Origin: Nymphaea colorata
Lineage: Eukaryota > Streptophyta > Magnoliopsida > Nymphaeales > Nymphaeaceae
Length of the DNA: 64,000 nucleotides
Direction of reading: 5' to 3'
NCBI RefSeq assembly: GCF_008831285.2
Contig: NC_045151.1
Location: 1,545,544-1,609,543 of the forward strand
Shown here: positions 12,701 through 22,244 of the stretch, one piece after another
Position numbering within the stretch: position 1 is the stretch's first letter
How the letters are laid out: each line of letters starts with the position of its first letter
The notes under the pieces: model-generated
Told to the model about the DNA's origin: nothing
The model's database searches: none
Seen by the model: only the letters and a program-made list of their open reading frames with translations
Made by a program: the position numbers and the translations under genes

Positions 12701-13234
12701 AATTCCCCGCGCGCCTTGTAGGCCTTCCGCTGCGTGTACCTATCCAACGTGTTATCAAACGAGAATAAACACCATATTACTAATGCCTCTTATCCGAGTG
12801 AGATTAAGCAAGAAAATTTAGACACAAAAAACCAAAGAGCAACCCTAGAAGGATATAGAAATTGCAATTGAATCGTCATTTTCAGTAGGTCGCACATGAC
12901 ATCTTTTGATTTTATCTGACAACATAGAATCTTGGGTGGTGGCTGCCCCTGTCCTCGGCACTCTAACCCCAAAATTTGAGTGACGGAGTCCATAGGAAAG
13001 CAACAGCAGTGACTAGTGTTTAGTTATCCATGGCCACCATGCTGGCCGTTTTGACGCGAAAATCGGAATCTTCACTACTCACAAAGCATGTTGCCGGATA
13101 ATGCTACTATCGAAGAGAAAATTAACAAACTCTTTGTGAACAAAAGCACGGGGGAGAACTGAAACCAGCACACCTGGAGGAAAGAAAGGAGAAAATCTGT
13201 GAATCAGAACAGAAGATACAATTGCCGTCGCCAT
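173..13234 (-). CDS. DUF3119-like conserved chloroplast membrane protein, 8 exons, 192 aa
   Basis: Reconstructed from splice signals and protein continuity. Exons in coding order: 13234-13174, 12962-12901, 11855-11783, 10173-10091, 7508-7470, 4696-4626, 4519-4405, 247-173. All junctions keep frame and end in TAG. Residues 1-41 look like a transit peptide (MATAIVSSVL start). Then come VPDPDYRIPVVLLG, two hydrophobic stretches (about 60-73 and 79-92), RVRFVFDNEALEVKVG, VGGKNRWKYSTFVNWELWWP, KPEGQVHFFPVIF and NGRQLYDVMVERAG at the C-terminus. From memory these motifs belong to the DUF3119 family of cyanobacteria and plastids, whose biochemical role I do not know; probably a thylakoid or envelope protein. 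Introns 3-7 are long (1.6-4.2 kb) and hold most of the repeats listed below 11.8 kb; exon 5 is only 39 nt. Exons 3-8 are secure. Exons 1-2 are less certain because the exon 2 donor (GAT|GTCATG) is weak. Head to head with BSD2. Confidence 0.85.
248..4404 (-). other. Last (4.2-kb) intron of the DUF3119 gene
   Basis: AT-rich intron. It carries the degenerate tandem repeat at 648-990, a 21-bp tandem duplication (GTGACAATATGAGAGTTATAA, near 2645-2686) and poly-T runs near 2010. I see no other coding or RNA gene in it. Confidence 0.6.
648..990. repeat. Three degenerate tandem repeats sharing an ATGGATGGATGGTGAAATTT core
   Basis: Two units of about 125-160 bp and a shorter third share the segments 'TATTAAATCTACACCCAATC', 'AAATGGATGGATGGTGAAAT' and 'AAAAAGGTAGAAAGTAAATA'. 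The core recurs near 698, 857 and 963. It lies inside the last DUF3119 intron. Confidence 0.7.
6736..7141. mobile_element. Candidate MITE with 19-21 bp terminal inverted repeats
   Basis: The left end AGCTAAGTCACATCGGTAC (6736-6754) is the near-complement of the right end GTACCCATGTGACTTAGGGCT (7121-7141). The interior is AT-rich, with a (TA)n tract and no coding capacity, as in non-autonomous DNA transposons. It sits in the intron between exons 5 and 6 of the DUF3119 gene. I could not define a target-site duplication. Confidence 0.6.
6831..6865. repeat. (TA)n microsatellite followed by (TG)n
   Basis: About 17 TA units, then a short TGTGTG run, inside the candidate MITE. Confidence 0.95.
7568..8174. 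repeat. Tandem duplication, unit about 300 bp
   Basis: Copy 1 (7568-7868) and copy 2 (7869-8174) both run from AGACTAATTTCATAAACAAA to TGCAGATATATATAATACAC with small indels. It lies in the intron between exons 4 and 5 of the DUF3119 gene, just upstream of the 39-nt exon in coding direction. Confidence 0.85.
8740..9540. mobile_element. Possible nested repeat with GTGCGGTC-bearing ends
   Basis: Both ends are GC-rich and share AGGTGCGGTC / AGGGTGCGGTCC-like sequence. The interior is AT-rich, with (TA)n, (GT)n and an A/T-block segment (8885-9200) built of AAAAACGTG/CACGTTTTT inverted pieces. No coding capacity. The boundaries are soft. Confidence 0.35.
9740..9769. repeat. (CT)n microsatellite in a CT-rich block
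   Basis: About 14 CT units, followed by CT-rich sequence to about 9960. A GA run lies at about 10063-10082, close to the splice donor of DUF3119 exon 4. Confidence 0.9.
11204..11352. repeat. CGTATCG/CGATACG palindrome cluster with a perfect 14-bp hairpin
   Basis: About 150 bp made of overlapping CGTATCG and CGATACG words, including TATCGTACGATACG twice. A perfect 14-bp stem (11237-11250 with 11258-11271) has a 7-nt loop, CAAGAAA. It lies in the intron between exons 3 and 4 of the DUF3119 gene and is far more CpG-rich than its surroundings. It is probably the end structure or core of a mobile repeat. Confidence 0.8.
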
Positions 13235-13634
13235 GGTTGAGTCAGTCGTCTGTCTCTTCCTCCGTTTGTGTCCCTTTTCCTCGTTCTTGTTTTCGCATGG
13301 ACGTGTCTAACGGAAGGGAAGGCGCAAAACTTGTCGCGCCAAACAAAGGAAGAGCGATACGACTTATGGAGAAAATTACAGGATTGCCGTCATTCCTAAA
13401 ATAATCCATCGGAAGCGCCGAACCTCGTTAAAGAAGCTAAAATCTGGAATGGCGTTCTCGTAGATATCAAGACCATTGAGGGCGTAGTGTAAAGATTCTC
13501 GAACGCGCGGCGGAGGTGAGCTTATCTTGAAATGGGGCTTTACCTTCTTTCCCACCACCAAAACTGAACTCGTTTCTTCACTCTTCACCGTGCGCCACAG
13601 TGTCCCATTTACACAGACGCGCACGGTTGCTGCA
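13235..13634. promoter_or_regulatory. Shared (bidirectional) promoter region of the DUF3119 gene and BSD2
   Basis: Only 400 bp separate the two divergent start codons, so both promoters and both 5' UTRs must lie here or overlap. I see no TATA box in either direction, which fits a TATA-less photosynthesis-type promoter. An exact E2F-type octamer GCGCCAAA lies at 13336-13343; with a single site this may be chance. Co-regulation is inferred from geometry only. Confidence 0.6.
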
Positions 13635-16600
13635 ATGGCGAATTGTCTCTTACCAATTCCCGCGAGTACCGCCAGATCTTCTCCCCTGAAGCCAGGTACT
13701 TCTCTATCTCTTATTAGTCTCCGAACTCTCATGTTTTCTCCCTTTTGTGTTTTTTCATTTTTTCTCCCTTTTGTGTTTTTTCTGCATTATCAGACGGTTT
13801 CTTTCCTCTTGGTTCTTCATTCCTTGCTCCCTCTTTAAGCCCCTTTTCTGCTTACATTCTCCTTCGCTCCGTTTGTATTTCAAAGCTATTCGTGGCTACT
13901 GACAACTGAGTTGAGGATAGTTAAACAATTTCATTAAGATGGCATTGAGCGACTCAGGGAATCCAACCGAATGCTAATCATGTTTTTCTTTTCCAATTGT
14001 CCTTCTCTTATGTTATTGTTTTACAGCAATGGCAACTGGGCTTCCCCGGAGCAAATTTCTGGAAGTTGCTGGCTTTAATCTTGGCAGAGTGGTCACTGTC
14101 CGCAAGCCTGAATGCGCGAGAAACACTTCAATTCGGGCGAAGGTTGTTTTGCTTTTTCACCATTGTTTCGGTTTTTCATCCAATAGAAGTCAATTTTCGC
14201 AATTAGCCAATTAAGGTGGTGGTATGTGAGGATTGCTCATGGTTTTCCAAAACTACGTCTGTTGCACGAGTGATCTTGTTTGGCGTCAAATGACTTTTCG
14301 GTTTCTATCATCAATCACATCCCGCACCCACGTCAGCAGATATAAATGTAAGTACTATGTTACAGGCATTTGCAATAATGGTTTGATCTGATTTATACAT
14401 GACAGGCTGCCGACAGTGACCAGCGAACTAAACCAAATAGCATCGTTTGTGTTGACTGTGACGGAAATGGTGAGTTGATCATTTTGTTTCAAATAATCTG
14501 TCATTTAATCATTTGAGACATGTATTACACATGCTTTTGCTGCCCTTCTATTAATTGAGGAACCAAATGTAGGTCTCTTGGTATTGTATAACTGGTGTTG
14601 ATGGATCCTCTCCTCTTTTTATCAACTTAATTTATATAGTATTTTCTCTAGGTGTCTACCACAAGCAGTGGATAGGATAATCATGGATCCGTTGTACTAC
14701 TTTAAAATCATTACTTTTTCTCTATGGTTCAATTTATTATTTTATTATGCGAGACAAGCTGAGTCTAATTCATCAAAATGCTTCGGAAAGTCTTACATGG
14801 AGATATCTTGAGCTGCTGTTGAGAGCTGAGTAATGCATAAGCTTGACTGAGTTTGCTGTCAGAAGCTGAGAATGATTGTTGTGAGATATGAAACTGAGTT
14901 TGCAATTTCTGGTAGTGTTTAATTCCGAGTGTGGATATGAAGATTTTCTTGGGAAGGTTCATATGTGCTGCATGATCTTGTGAAGATCTTTCAGAGCAAG
15001 AAAATTGTCAATCTTCATCTGCAAACTCTTGCTTTAGTGCTCATAAGTCATCACAATTTGCTTTGTCACCTTCCTAGTTCATTAAGCGTTGTTGTTTTCG
15101 TTTTCCAAACTTTGAGGAGATTGGGCACAGAACTGTTAATATAGCTGCTTGAAGTTGCTTGCTTCCATTAGAGTGAATACATCAGCGTGCCTTTTAAAGG
15201 AAAATGTTGAAGCTTTTAAAAAAATACTGATCCATCAGGGTTCACTTCTTAGCTACTTCAATTTGTTGATGTGCCTGAGATGGTCATAAGAACCAGGAAT
15301 GAGTCCAAGTTAGTTTCTTCATTGAAGTGATGCCTTCAAATTTAGGTCTGAAATGATATTGATGGGCAAGGGTGTGTACATGAGAGTTAACACTGTCATC
15401 TGGTCCAGGACAAAATTTTCTTCTATAAAATTAAAAATTTTGATTTAGAAAGTCAAAGGAAAATGATGAGGTTAGTCAGAATATGGAAAGTAAGGTCAAG
15501 TTTAACAAGTTCTGAAAATTTTACAGTGCTCAATTAACAGCCATGTATTGCTTCTACAATGCTTTTGGATTTTCACTTTCTTCTATGGACCATAACTGTC
15601 TTATCTCTGCCATAGAGAAAGGCTTGGATAGTCTCATATTTAAGATTGTAAGAGATATTGATAGCCATTAATAATTGAGCCTCTTGTTGCCTTTTGTCCT
15701 ATGAGACCTAATGATTAGCCTTTCAGGCACCTTTCTTTAATGTTTCTTAATGAAACCGCACCTGGACCGAGTCACTTTATTACTCACCTTCTAGTGCAAA
15801 TTGTAAAACCCTTGCTATTCCCCTGCCCCTAGGGTTATATAATGAATCGGCAAGAGCAAGGGTGGTGCCCATGCCACTCGAACCAGGGACCAGCCACTGG
15901 CCCAAGACAGTGCACCAACCTGCTGATGGCAGCCTGTCCGGCAGTTTTTGACCAATGACACTCGTACATAATATATAAATGCATGACAGCCACAAGCAGC
16001 ATATATGTTGCTTTTATGTAGTCTCTTTTGCAAAGAAGTGAAATTATTCCTGTTACAAGGAATGATGGTCCGTTTCTGTTAATCCTTAATAATTTAAAAA
16101 TATTTTTTGTAAATTTGTTTTTAGACTTTTAGTTACTGTTTTGTATTCAAGAATCAAAGAGTAGTAAGTGTACCTGTTGGACTAAGTTCCACATCTTATG
16201 CAAAGTTATACCTGTCTTGAATGCTCTCATCATGAAGTATTTAACAAGGTAAGGCATGTTCATCCATGAACCAATTGTCACACTTTATTCTACACCTGTG
16301 TTCATCATCTTCTTTTTCTTTCTTTTTGGCTAAGGAAATTCTCATTGACAATTGTTGTATGACTTACTCCTTGTTCCTAACCACTTGTTTAGTTTCTTTC
16401 TCTACTCCAATTTCGTTGTTAAAAGCGATGTCTTTCATGATTGATTCTCTTTGTGTTTTCGCAGTATTTGCTTATTTTTTGTAGTTATTTTTCATAGTTA
16501 ACGAACAATGAATGCACTCTTGTTGATCTGTTTCCTTTTCTTAATGTTAGGTGTGGTGGTTTGCTCACAATGCAAGGGAAGTGGAGTAAATTCTGTTGAC

Positions 16601-17206
16601 CATTTTAATGGACGATTCAAGGCTGGTGCACTCTGCTGGCTTTGCAGGTATGCCTCTTCTGGAGAAAGTGCGTCTGTTGGTTAATGCTTTTGTTGACTCA
16701 TTGGTTGGATGAGTCAAAGAATGGTGCCTAGTAAACTTAAAGCTAGAAAGATTAGTTCAAATTTAATTTGCCACGCTGTTTTTAATCGATGCAGATTTTG
16801 CTAAGCTTCAATATAGCAGTCCAACTTGTCTGATTTGAAGAGAGCAATAATATTCTACATATAACTGGTCAACTTTCTTCAAATTTCCACTTTCTTTAGT
16901 AGATTCTGACATGAGACGTCAGATATCGAAGGACTGCTTTTTATATACATAGATGGCATACAAAGATATTGGCTGATATTGGGGAGATCGTCCCTAATGT
17001 ATGATATAAAACGTGTTTTTTTGAGGAGCAAATTTCTTTACCTTGACCTTTGTAACTTAAGCTAGAATTAGTTGTCTTGCTTGATTTTATGTTCATGGTT
17101 TGATCCAGACTCACCTTTTGTTAACAGGGGCAAGAAGGAGATACTATGCGGTAACTGCAACGGTGCAGGTTTTGTGGGCGGTTTCATGAGCTCTTACGAT
17201 GATTAG
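13635..17206 (+). CDS. BSD2: BSD2, chloroplast DnaJ-like zinc-finger chaperone for Rubisco assembly, 5 exons, 138 aa
   Basis: Exons 13635-13695, 14027-14142, 14406-14469, 16551-16647 and 17128-17206, all GT-AG, in frame to TAG. BSD2 binds and stabilises Rubisco large subunits during assembly in the stroma. Residues 1-59 are a basic, Ser/Thr-rich transit peptide, with cleavage probably near RAK/AAD (59-62). The mature part has four Cys pairs of the DnaJ zinc-finger type without a J domain: CVDCDGNG (74-81), CSQCKGSG (85-92), CWLC (109-112) and CGNCNGAG (120-127), enough for two zinc sites. The family-typical core DHFNGRFKAGALCWLCRGKK and the GGF...DD C-terminus are intact. Length matches plant BSD2. 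Intron 3 (about 2.1 kb) carries a SINE-like insertion. A second Met at residue 22 could be an alternative start but would shorten the transit peptide. Confidence 0.94.
15775..16010 (-). mobile_element. Candidate tRNA-derived SINE in BSD2 intron 3
   Basis: On the minus strand an A-box-like TGGTGCACTGT (15907-15917) is followed by a B-box-like GGTTCGAGTGG (15874-15884) at normal Pol III spacing, each about 9/11 to consensus. The sequence is GC-richer than the surrounding intron. Ends not defined. Confidence 0.45.
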
Positions 17207-17693
17207 ACATGAAAAAGTTGTACACGTTTTGTATGTTATTTTCCTGTAGTTCTTTTCAGCAAAATTGTACCGGTACAACTAATTACAATCCCTCTCTCTC
17301 CCCCTTACTGGAAATGAAATGCCGACGAAGGGGGAAGATCTAGTCTTGGTTCAACAATCTGGGATCCTCTGGTGCAACTGTTGGTTGGTGGTAGTGGTGT
17401 GTTCTTTTGCAATTATCGTTGGCCTTTGAGGCTGTATGATAAGACGTTTGTTTCAGCATTGTTTGAGAACGGGATATCGGAGTTGGTTATTCTAGTTGAC
17501 TTCATCACAAGAATTTGAATGTTTGGGAGAAGGATATAGGAGAGCCTAAAATTTATGGATGGAAACCTGACAAATCCTGTGTTTCCTTTGTAGGTTCCAC
17601 CTTGGAGATGAGATAGTTGTATTTCCCTATTTTAGAATGAAACCGGTAGTATATCTGGCAAGGGCTTTCAACCGTGTTGGCGACTTCTACAAG

Positions 17694-17695
<2 letters not shown>

Positions 17696-17725
<30 letters not shown>
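17696..17725. repeat. (GA)n microsatellite
   Basis: About 15 GA units, downstream of BSD2. Confidence 0.95.
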
Positions 17726-17728
<3 letters not shown>

Positions 17729-17955
17729 CAACTTGTCCTCATAAGCCTAATGCCAATTGGAATCAATCTGATAATATCTTATTTACCTGTTCAATTTGAT
17801 CAGCTATACTAAGTCCTTTGGAGCGCGAGAGAGAGTCATATTTCCCATAAAATTGAAAAGTCCACTACTCTGTCAATACCAATTCTTTTTAAGCGTAACA
17901 TTTGGAAACCTTGCAACTTTTTTATTAGCCGCTCCAAGCATTTGGTCGAAAGTTT

Positions 17956-18033
17956 AGGAGATTAACAATCCACTGCTTGGAAAAGAAACTCAAAAGGAGA
18001 TTAACAATCCACTGCTTGGAAAAGAAACTCAAA
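17956..18033. repeat. Perfect 39-bp tandem duplication
   Basis: Copies 17956-17994 and 17995-18033 are identical (start AGGAGATTAACAATCCACTG). Identity indicates a recent event. Confidence 0.95.
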
Positions 18034-18269
18034 TGTTCCCTTCATTCCTCCTGCTTTCAGGGGTTTTGAGTTGTATCAGGATCAATGATGGCAATGGTTT
18101 TCACCAAAAATTTTAGTTGCTTTTGTTATTGAAGTTGAAGGAAAACAGAAACCCTCCAGCTTGGTGATGGCTAGAAAGTGAAGGAACAAGTCGATGACTT
18201 GGATCAGCTTTAACTTACGAGTGGTCGGCACTAATCATCAACTAGGCTTAGCTGAGAGAAAAGGTTTAG

Positions 18270-18535
18270 GGGGTGTTTGGGAGAAAAAACCTGGTTTTGC
18301 CACAAAACATCATTTCAAGAGTGTTTGGATGACAATTAAACCGGGTTTTGTCAAAACCTGGCTTTCATAAAAGGCCTGCAAAACTTGCTTTCCCCCAGGT
18401 TTTTCAAGTAAGGTTAATGTTTGCCTCTAACCAAAGTTTTTCACTTGTCATTCAAACATCCAAACTAAGTTTACAAAACTGAGTTTTGAACCAGGTTTTT
18501 AAAGCATGTTTTCACAAAACCAAATTTGGATGTGT
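18270..18535. mobile_element. Candidate non-autonomous element rich in AAAACCTGG/CCAGGTTTT
   Basis: It opens with GGGGGTGTTTGGGAGAAAA and holds many short inverted copies of AAAACCTGGTTTTG. The GTGTTTGG start resembles the ends of other elements in the window (for example near 61249). Boundaries approximate. Confidence 0.35.
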
Positions 18536-19251
18536 TCATCATTGATTGCTTTCTAGGGGTTAGTTATCTTTACTATGGCAATTATGTGTTTCTAAGTTTA
18601 TCGTCCACATCAAGCCAATAACACCCCCCACATTTTTCTTTCAAGGACTTCACATTTCCCATATGTAAAGAATTGTCCTACACTTTAGATATAGTTCGTT
18701 TTTTACTCGTTTATATATATATATATATATACATAGTGATTGGTAAAAACCAGACTAATAGGTCAGGGACAAAACCAGTCCCTTCAAGTATGATATTTGA
18801 AATTTTTTTAAAAATCTAACCTTGCCAATATGATCTTAAATATAGGTTGATGCAAAGATATATTAAGTTGATCATTTTTTGGTTTTAATAGTGTCTTTTA
18901 TAATAAGCAACAATGAAAGTCTCACATAACATCAACATTTTGATAATAGAAAAATCAATTTTGCTTTTTTTATATCAAAATAGCTTTTATAAATATATTA
19001 GGATGTTTACATTTTATTCAAAATTATTTTTTAGCAAAAACTAAAGGAGTGTCTGGTTTCTACCAATTTCTCCATATATACACACAAACTAGCTGATCAA
19101 GTTTCAACATCGTGCGTGCTTCATAACCATGAAAGACCCATTTTCAGGGCCAAACAAAGCTTGGGACGCGAGCTGCAAAAAAAATGTTTGTTCCTTTTAA
19201 TAAAAGCTGGGGCTTTCCATTATTACAAAAAAGAGAAAACAAAAGAGAACG

Positions 19252-19324
19252 CGCGCCAGGTAGGGGTCGAACCTACGACTTTCTGCTTAGGAAACAGACG
19301 CTCTATCCACTGAGCTACAGGCGC
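19252..19324 (-). tRNA. tRNA-Arg (anticodon CCT)
   Basis: A 73-nt cloverleaf on the minus strand. The acceptor strands pair GCGCCTG with CTGGCGC (one T-T mismatch at 6-67), discriminator G. The D-arm is GCTCAGTGGATAGAGC, the anticodon loop TTCCTAA (CCT reads AGG), and the T-arm GTAGG TTCGACC CCTAC. There is no intron. T-rich tracts follow the 3' end and would act as Pol III terminators. CCA is not encoded, as expected for a nuclear gene. Confidence 0.95.
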
Positions 19325-20106
19325 CTTTTGTTCATACCGTCTTCAACAGATGATTAATAGCAATTATACAATGCATGGGATGCACATCCACATTCGACCG
19401 GGTACCCAATAGCAATGATCCATAGTCAGTAATGCCTTTAACGAATATAGTTTTAGTTTTCTTAAAGTTCTATAAAAAGCTGGTGAGCTACCTAAAAAGA
19501 AGATACGGTTATGTCTGGGGTTAGGTTTACAATATGAACGAGCTTTTACTTGCTCGTCCATTGCTTCCGAATAATTTGCAAGCGAAGGCTATTCATATGC
19601 AAAATTTCACTTCGACATCTCCTCATACTTTTGGAAGACTTAGACCACCGTTGTAATATATTGAGGAAGAAGTCAGTGGCATCCAGAAAGGTTCAATCTC
19701 TAACAGAATATGCATCACCAATTTACAAGCCATCAAAACCGGATTCCTATCCAGATTTGGTTTTTTCTAATTTTTTATAGATATCCTCCACAAAAAAAAA
19801 AACAAAAATACGTTCGATTTTGAGAATTTCGCATTGAAACGCCTTAATAAGACAGAGAACAAGAAGGCTGTCGAACGAAAAATATTCAAACTTGAGCATG
19901 GTTTTGATGCATAAGTGAAGTTAGATGCTCCTTTTACAAGGTTCTTCTTTTTAATTGAAACTAAGAAGCAAGCAAGGACGGGAGACGGATGGCTACGAGA
20001 ACACGTTTCTTGGTCTTGGTTTCTCTGATTACATTGATCACCGGTTTTGCATGTTCCAAAGCAATATTTCTCTTAAATGATGGGATCCCACCCAAGTTCC
20101 AAATAA

Positions 20107-20375
20107 GCCTGGGCGGGACACTCGAAAGTCAGGTTCCGGGTCGACTCGATTAAATTTAAAAATATTTTTAATAAAAAATAATATATATATAATTAATTAT
20201 AATAAAATATTATATATATAAATTAATAAACAAATAAAAATTATTAAACCCACCAGGGTTTGTTGGGTCCACCCGAGTCGGCTCGGTACCCTTTTTTTGG
20301 GGCTCAAGCCTAAGCCCGAGTCAGGCCAAATAGTGGGTACCCACCGACGGCCCGGCTTGGTGCCTAGCCTTAGTT
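20107..20375. mobile_element. Family-A inverted-repeat element, copy 1
   Basis: GC-rich ends (GCCTGGGCGGGACACTCG at left, GACGGCCCGGCTTGGTGCC at right) surround an AT-only core (GATTAAATTTAAAAATATTT). The same layout and core recur at 27600-27856. It looks like a MITE; no coding capacity. Confidence 0.5.
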
Positions 20376-20717
20376 CCAAAGCATTCTTTTAAACATATCA
20401 ACCATTGTGATGGCAAAAATTTGAGGGAAGTTGTCAATGAGAGGGTTGAAGCCTGCAATGAACTTATGCAGGGTTGGTTGGGCGAATCAAGCAGTCACAG
20501 CAACAAAGATGAGATCAAATCGACCACTTTTTTTTTTTTCAAATTGGTGAGGTCCCTCTTATGGACTGAAAAACGGGTAAAACGAGTATGCTTGGACGTT
20601 AAAGACGAAGGAAGAAGGGCCGCTTAGGCACTTGCAGACTGCCACTCAATAGTATCTCCTGCATCATCACCACATTGGTTGAAGACACTCTTATGAATCC
20701 AGCTGCCTAAACAAATA

Positions 20718-20743
20718 GAGAGAGAGAGAGAGAGAGAGAGAGG
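20718..20743. repeat. (GA)n microsatellite
   Basis: About 13 GA units. Confidence 0.95.
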
Positions 20744-21059
20744 GACAGAGAGATGTTGCGGTAACTTGACCCTACTTAACTTTAAATGGCGTTGGTCCAA
20801 CGGGTTTGGCTTTTTGCTGATTCGGTTGACAGCTGACATAAAACTCACCAGTTTGATTCCCATGCCCGTCCACCGGCCGATGTAAAACGCGGCATAAGCT
20901 TAGGCTCTAGAGGCAGGGTTTTACACCATCAGGTCAGCAACAAAGTTTGGTATTCTAGTTATTTAGGGAAGAAATTCTAGTTATTCTAGTTTCCCAACCA
21001 TCAACAGAGATGGTTGGACAGTTTGTCAAGCTGGGAATCTCTCAACCAAGTCTAGCGTT

Positions 21060-21875
21060 CTTGGGATCTACTAGTCTTTGCCAAAAGGAAATTCACCATT
21101 TCAGAGATGATGTACTCTCAAGGGGGCGTTTGGAAAAATTGAATACTAATAAGGTTTTTCATGAATCCCTCTCAAAGATTGAAATAGATAAATAAAACAT
21201 TGTGTTAGTGTTCATGCCCCCCAGCGTCTCTTATTGGCTCCTCAACTATACTTTTTTTTTCTTGGCATCTATTTGTCTTTGCTAAAAGCGAGTCCATCAT
21301 TTTAGAGATTATGTACTCTCAAGGGATTGTTTGGGAAAAGAAACACTGACAGAGTGTGTTTGGGAAAAAAAACACTGACAGAGTGTTTCATGAACCAACC
21401 TCAAATATTGGGATAGATTTAACTGTGTTAGTGCACATACCCCCAAGCATTTCTTACTGGCTCTTCACCTGTACCTTTTCTTGGCATCTGCTAGTCTTGG
21501 TCAAAAACAAATTCACCATTTCAGAGATCATGTACTCTCAAGAGGGCATTTGGTTGGGAAAAGGAATACTAGCACAGTGTTTTATAAACATTGAAATAGA
21601 TTCATAAAACACTAGATTAGTATTCCTGCATACAAATGTTGTTACTGGCTCCTCAACTCTACCTCTTTTCTTGGCATTTGCTAGACTTTGCCAAAAGCAA
21701 GTTCACCATTTCAGAGATTACTCTCAAAAGGGCATTTGGCAAAGAACACTAACACAATATGTCCCAAAAACTAACACAATGTGTCTCAAAAATTGAGTAG
21801 ATTTATAGAACACTGTATTAGTGGTCCTGCACCCTAAGCGTTTCTTACTGGCTCCTCAACTGTACCTTTCTGGGA
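21060..21875. repeat. Four tandem copies of a roughly 200-bp unit
   Basis: Each unit carries a CTACTAGTCTTTGCCAAAA-like stretch, ATTCACCATTTCAGAGAT, ATGTACTCTCAAGGG, a GGGCGTTTGG-like box and TACTGGCTCCTCAACTGTAC. The ACTCTCAA boxes start near 21113, 21314, 21533 and 21720, so the spacing is about 200, 219 and 187 bp; unit 2 holds an extra internal 30-bp duplication. Located between the tRNA gene and HO1. Divergence between units suggests an old array. Confidence 0.75.
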
Positions 21876-22244
21876 GCGCTGCCTAAAGGAATGGCCGACC
21901 ATGGAGAGAAAGATGCTAACATAGGTACAAATAACATAAATGAATGGTGGAGGCACTGCCCTTTGTGTGATGAGAAAATGTAGCAGTAATAAATAGAAAG
22001 GTTCGAGCTAAGGGGATCATTCAGTTCCTACTGGTAAGGAAAAAAAAAAAAGAACCTTAGATAGTATTAACAGCATATCATGGAAAGAAATAACTTCGAA
22101 TTTACCATCTTTGTACAAAATGCTATGCATAGAGGTATGGACTTCAAAGTTTTTTAAAGCCAGAAGGAACAGAAGAAAGTGAGACAACCTTTCCCATTGT
22201 CATAATTACATTTCAATTAAATCGGACAAAATATGCCCAATGCA

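Larger units (their letters stand above)
17207..19251. other. Spacer between BSD2 and the tRNA gene
   Basis: Starts with the BSD2 3' UTR. It contains a GA microsatellite, a 39-bp perfect tandem duplication, a candidate repeat at 18270-18535 and a TA run near 18712-18731. No gene seen. Confidence 0.6.

Noticed and set aside
13376-13732. 118-codon minus-strand open frame
   Set aside because: Lies across the divergent promoter and antisense to BSD2 exon 1; no domain seen.
21060-21875. Regularly spaced repeats that could suggest a CRISPR-like array
   Set aside because: Units are about 200 bp and diverged, in a plant nuclear region; this is an ordinary tandem repeat.
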